From positions 374,755 to 420,289 of the forward strand of contig NZ_PQMB01000002.1 in the NCBI RefSeq assembly GCF_002918555.1: 45,535 nt of DNA, given 5' to 3'. Each line of letters begins with the position of its first letter. Position 1 is the stretch's first letter. Both the position numbers and the translations under genes were made by a program. Origin of the DNA: Citrobacter amalonaticus (GTDB lineage: Bacteria > Pseudomonadota > Gammaproteobacteria > Enterobacterales > Enterobacteriaceae). The notes below the pieces were generated by a model. That model did no database searches, was not told the DNA's origin, and saw only the letters and a list, made by a program, of their open reading frames with translations. Below, piece by piece: positions 42,100 through 45,535 of this stretch.

Positions 42100-42581
42100 C
42101 ATTTATTGGTCACCGTTTGTGAAACGGCCCTCTCCCGTCGGGAAGCCAGCCAGAGACCGCTGTTCTTCATGGCATAACCAAACACCAGCCCCAGCATCAG
42201 TGACGGCACAATGAGCCGCCAGTCACCCTGACCGGCAAAGGTTGCACATGCGCCAATAAACGTTCCCGGCACAAATGAAAGCAGAAGCTGCTTTGCCTGA
42301 ATGCACATCAAAAACGCGACAATCCCGGTCATGACGTAGCTGACTATCTCCAGATGCGGTGCCAGCGCGCTGCCATGTATGATCACCAATGCCCACACCA
42401 CGCCGCTTGCCAGCGTACATGCTGAAATAGCCAGCCCTTTCAGCCCGCCCTGCGGACAGGCAAAATACGCCGTGCAGCCAAGAAAACCAGCCCAACTCAA
42501 CAGACCAAGAGACACGGCCACCCATCCCCAGATCCCGGAGAGAATGCCCGTTGTGATTGCAATTGAAAGAAGTATATTCAT
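42099..42581 (-). CDS. ycdZ: DUF1097 inner-membrane protein YcdZ
   Basis: This 160-residue protein with about five hydrophobic segments (MNILLSIAITTGILSGIWGWVAVSLG, WAGFLGCTAYFACPQGGLKGL, GVVWALVIIHG, YVMTGIVAFLMCIQAKQLL, FVPGTFIGACATFAG) is close to E. coli YcdZ (163 residues). DUF1097 proteins are unstudied. The start at 42581 aligns with E. coli; an ATG three codons upstream is possible. It is unlinked in function to its curli neighbour as far as I can tell. Confidence 0.9.
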   Translation of the reverse strand: MNILLSIAITTGILSGIWGWVAVSLGLLSWAGFLGCTAYFACPQGGLKGLAISACTLASGVVWALVIIHGSALAPHLEIVSYVMTGIVAFLMCIQAKQLLLSFVPGTFIGACATFAGQGDWRLIVPSLMLGLVFGYAMKNSGLWLASRRERAVSQTVTNK

Positions 42582-42681
42582 GCCGCGCATGATAGCAGAA
42601 AAGCGAAAGATGAATGAGACCGCGCACACAAATTATGCAATTTGTATTTTAAGTTGCACAATCACGTGATGATTGTCACAT

Positions 42682-43236
42682 TTATGCATCAGCGTCTTCT
42701 TCCAGCTCATCCCACATTGCGCCGATAGCATCGCGGGTCAGCGGGGCCATTGTTCGCCAGAACGGCGTTGTCGCATGAGCTTCAACTTTGCCGAGAAACG
42801 TTCCGCACCACGGTAACAGGTACTCTACAAACAGCGTTTCCAGCGCTTCACTTTCGTCTTCAGTGGACTGATCTTCCAGCCAGGAGGCGGCTAACAGCAG
42901 CGTCCCAATGTGATCGGCTGGCGCATCCGTCAACGGCATACCGCGCGCCGAGAGGAATGCACGAACATCCGACTCTTTTGCCCCTTCCACCCATGCGCTG
43001 CGATAAGGGGGAACAGCACACTCTTCACCGATAAACAACGCATTATAGTCAGCAGCCAGCTGCGTCATATCACAACTATTCTGCAAGCGGCCCAACAGCT
43101 CATCCTGCTCCAGCGGCCAGTTTGCCGCCAGTTTACCTTCGCGAATCAGCGTAAACAGCGGAACCAGTAAAGGGTCATGAGGCTGACGATAATAGATCGA
43201 CCCCAGTACACGACACAGGATAGAAAACTCATTCAT
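42682..43236 (-). CDS. ycdY: TorD/DmsD-family chaperone YcdY
   Basis: This 184-residue helical cytoplasmic protein belongs to the TorD redox-enzyme maturation protein family. In E. coli it acts on its neighbour YcdX, raising its phosphatase activity, and both affect swarming. Family features: FSILCRVLGSIYYRQPHDPLL, DYNALFIGEECAVPPYRSAWVEG and LFVEYLLPWCGTFLGKVEAHATTPFWRTMAPL. It lies 23 bases after ycdX on the same strand, supporting the pairing. Confidence 0.94.
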   Translation of the reverse strand: MNEFSILCRVLGSIYYRQPHDPLLVPLFTLIREGKLAANWPLEQDELLGRLQNSCDMTQLAADYNALFIGEECAVPPYRSAWVEGAKESDVRAFLSARGMPLTDAPADHIGTLLLAASWLEDQSTEDESEALETLFVEYLLPWCGTFLGKVEAHATTPFWRTMAPLTRDAIGAMWDELEEDADA

Positions 43237-43259
43237 TAATATATTCTCGTTATTCGCAA

Positions 43260-44012
<753 letters not shown>

Positions 44013-44089
44013 TCATTTTGCGTCAAGGATAGCAGGAATCACCGCCGTTTATTAGTCGAAACCCGGCGTAAATCGGGTTGGCATCAGTA

Positions 44090-45028
44090 TCAGTAGCCGC
44101 GCTCACGATCGACCTGGCCCGACACAACCTCGCCCTTTTCAAGATCCAAAATAGTACGTGAAATATATTCCACGGCTTCCGCCGGACGGGTTACCGCTGC
44201 AATGTGCGGCGTCATTGCCACACGCGGATGCTTCCAGAGCGGGCTATCCGCAGGTAACGGCTCATGGCTGAAGACATCTAACATCGCACCTTTAAGTTTC
44301 TGGTTATTCAGCGCGGTCAACAGATCGTCTTCATTCACGTGAACACCGCGCGCCAGGTTGAGCAAATATGCACCATCCTGCAACTGGTTCAACAATTCAC
44401 CATTGATGATGCCAACCGTTTCTGCCGTGTTTGGCAGCAGGTTAATCAGTACCCGGGTCTCGTTGAGAAATGCGCCCAACTCCGCGGTTCCGGCAAAGCT
44501 TTCAACGCCAGACCACGACTTACGGCTACGACTCCAGCATCGAAGCGGAAATCCCCATGCCTGCAAGCTTTCGGCAACTTTTGCCCCCAACACACCAGCG
44601 CCCATAATGCCAATAGTAAACTCTTCGCGGGTATATTCCGGCAATGGCTGCCACCGAATTTGCGCTTTCTGCGCCTGATAATCATCAAAACGACGGAACC
44701 AGTGCAGTACCTGACTGACGGCATACTCCTGCATTTGCAGCCCCATCCCGGTATCTTCCAGTCGAAACAGCGGCACAGAATGTGCAAGCATATTCGGATG
44801 GGCTTTCAGCTTGCTCAGAATTGAATCAACACCCGCCCCCAGCGCGAATACCGCCTTCAGTTTACGACCTTCCAGCATCTCAACGGGCGGATGCCAGACC
44901 AGCGCATAATCTGCAGGATCGTTATCCCCTGCCTTCCATTCCCGGACTTTTGCCTGCGGCAGCGCTTTTTCTAATGCGTTACTCCACCATGTGGTATCGA
45001 ACGTCGGGTGATAGAAAATGATATCCAT
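44090..45028 (-). CDS. ghrA: Glyoxylate/hydroxypyruvate reductase A GhrA
   Basis: This 312-residue D-2-hydroxyacid dehydrogenase reduces glyoxylate and hydroxypyruvate with NADPH. The nucleotide motif is [20 protein letters not shown], followed by CWSRSRKSW, where Arg residues favour NADPH. Catalytic residues fit Arg in LNLARGVHV, Glu in SHEPLP and His in [11 protein letters not shown]. Start 45028 ([10 protein letters not shown]) follows AGGAGT with five-base spacing and gives the E. coli length. Confidence 0.96.
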   Translation of the reverse strand: MDIIFYHPTFDTTWWSNALEKALPQAKVREWKAGDNDPADYALVWHPPVEMLEGRKLKAVFALGAGVDSILSKLKAHPNMLAHSVPLFRLEDTGMGLQMQEYAVSQVLHWFRRFDDYQAQKAQIRWQPLPEYTREEFTIGIMGAGVLGAKVAESLQAWGFPLRCWSRSRKSWSGVESFAGTAELGAFLNETRVLINLLPNTAETVGIINGELLNQLQDGAYLLNLARGVHVNEDDLLTALNNQKLKGAMLDVFSHEPLPADSPLWKHPRVAMTPHIAAVTRPAEAVEYISRTILDLEKGEVVSGQVDRERGY

Positions 45029-45200
45029 ATTGACTCCTGAGGGTTGTAGCACGGAATTTGCTCGCACTAATTATCATCGTTTTCAAGGGGATCATCAGCA
45101 TAGCAAATTCATCAGCGGTGGCAAAAAAAGCAGTTTTCGCTTACTAAAGCCCCATGTTGATTGAAGTTTGTATAAACGCACGATTTTTTCAAAAAGTTGA

Positions 45201-45229
45201 TTGACGCAGGCGAGGGTTTTCCCTAAATT
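45201..45229 (+). promoter_or_regulatory. Promoter of tRNA-Ser
   Basis: TTGACG (45201-45206), a 17-base spacer and TAAATT (45224-45229) make a good sigma-70 promoter. The GC-rich discriminator after it (GCGCCCG) is typical of stringently controlled stable RNA genes. The tRNA begins 35 bases after the -10. Confidence 0.85.
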
Positions 45230-45263
45230 AGCGCCCGTTCCGGCAACAGTGGAACGACAATAT

Positions 45264-45351
45264 GGTGAGGTGTCCGAGTGGCTGAAGGAGCACGCCTGGA
45301 AAGTGTGTATACGGCAACGTATCGGGGGTTCGAATCCCCCCCTCACCGCCA
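45264..45351 (+). tRNA. serX: tRNA-Ser (anticodon GGA)
   Basis: An 88-base class II tRNA. Acceptor stem GGTGAGG/CCTCACC, discriminator G and encoded CCA are present. The anticodon loop CTGGAAA has GGA at 45298-45300, reading UCC and UCU. The long variable arm (TATACGGCAACGTATC region) is typical of tRNA-Ser, and the T arm is GGGGGTTCGAATCCCCC. In E. coli serX sits next to ghrA in the same way and is a known integration site for islands. Confidence 0.98.
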
Positions 45352-45363
45352 TATTTAAGAGAG

Positions 45364-45392
45364 AGCGCGTACGAAAGTACGGGCTTTTTTTT
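45364..45392 (+). terminator. Terminator after tRNA-Ser
   Basis: The hairpin GCGCGTAC-GAAA-GTACGGGC (one G-G mismatch) with a GAAA tetraloop is followed by eight T, starting 13 bases after the tRNA. Confidence 0.88.
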
Positions 45393-45535
45393 GCATGTTG
45401 CACATTCGCGGGGGGATGAGAATCCCCGACCGGGGTTCGACAACGGGCTGTTGCCCGTTGGACAGACCGCGAACACCGTGAGCGGGCTGCCCCGAAGGGG
45501 CGAGCGAAGCGAGTCAATCCCCCCCTCACCGCCAT
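45393..45535 (+). repeat. tRNA-Ser 3'-end repeat unit
   Basis: The last 20 bases (45516-45535, ending CCTCACCGCCAT) are an exact copy of the tRNA 3' end plus one base (45333-45352), 183 bases apart. Between them are a T-arm-like palindrome (CCCCGACCGGGG then TTCGA, 45424-45439), hairpin CAACGGGC/GCCCGTTG (45441-45460) and hairpin GCCCC-GAA-GGGGC (45489-45501). The window ends at the repeat, so what follows is unknown. It may be an attachment-site relic or an rtT-like repeat. Confidence 0.75.

Noticed and set aside
45095-45535. 146-codon frame on the minus strand across tRNA-Ser
   Set aside because: It reads through the antisense of the tRNA, its promoter and the repeat unit. The Arg/Cys-rich product is what structured RNA DNA gives by chance.

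Overview
This window is core chromosome of a member of the Enterobacteriaceae, close to Escherichia, Salmonella and Citrobacter. The gene order rne / flgLKJIHGFEDCB / flgAMN / murJ / mviM / yceH / rimJ / mdtH / grxB / yceB / pyrC / dinI / bssS / solA / yceO / yceJI / trhO / lpxL / mdtG / msyB / yceK / opgHG / opgC / clsC-ymdB-ymdA / csgCAB / csgDEFG / ycdZYX / ghrA / serX is that of the E. coli 23-24 min region, read in the reverse direction to the K-12 map. Protein lengths match E. coli or Salmonella almost gene for gene. Citrobacter is my best guess for the genus, from intermediate protein sequences, but the window does not prove it.

Region 1 (1-13.4 kb) holds the 3' half of rne and the flg cluster. 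flgBCDEFGHIJ (proximal rod, hook cap, hook, distal rod, L and P rings, rod cap/muramidase) and flgKL (hook-filament junctions) run on the minus strand. flgA (P-ring chaperone), flgM (anti-sigma-28) and flgN (export chaperone) run divergently on the plus strand. Sigma-28-type promoters (GCCGATAA-like -10) are readable before flgK and flgM, and the same -10 lies before flgB. The flgL 3' end carries a hairpin-terminated UTR that fits the FlgO small RNA.

Region 2 (13.4-29.5 kb) is a run of housekeeping and stress genes: lipid II flippase murJ between two REP/BIME elements, rimJ, two MFS drug exporters, glutaredoxin 2, dihydroorotase with an intact PurR site and CTP-sensing leader, SOS gene dinI with a LexA box, biofilm regulator bssS, solA, the small membrane protein yceO, the yceJ-yceI pair, tRNA hydroxylation gene trhO, lipid A acyltransferase lpxL, msyB and yceK.

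Region 3 (29.5-37.5 kb) covers periplasmic glucan synthesis (opgGH with divergent opgC), cardiolipin synthase clsC with macrodomain gene ymdB, and ymdA. Region 4 (37.6-42.1 kb) is the complete curli locus. csgBAC (minus) and csgDEFG (plus) diverge from a 752-bp regulatory region in which CsgD-box-like and OmpR-like sequences and the structured csgD leader can be seen. Region 5 (42.1-45.5 kb) has ycdZ, the ycdY-ycdX pair, ghrA and tRNA-Ser(GGA), followed by a 183-bp unit ending in an exact copy of the tRNA 3' end.

I see no insertion sequence, prophage, CRISPR array or frank accessory island, and no wholly new multigene system. The best leads are non-coding: the tRNA-Ser 3'-end repeat unit, a hairpin masking the grxB ribosome binding site, a long perfect hairpin in the curli intergenic region, a duplicated hairpin between opgG and opgC, and a terminator embedded in the clsC coding sequence.
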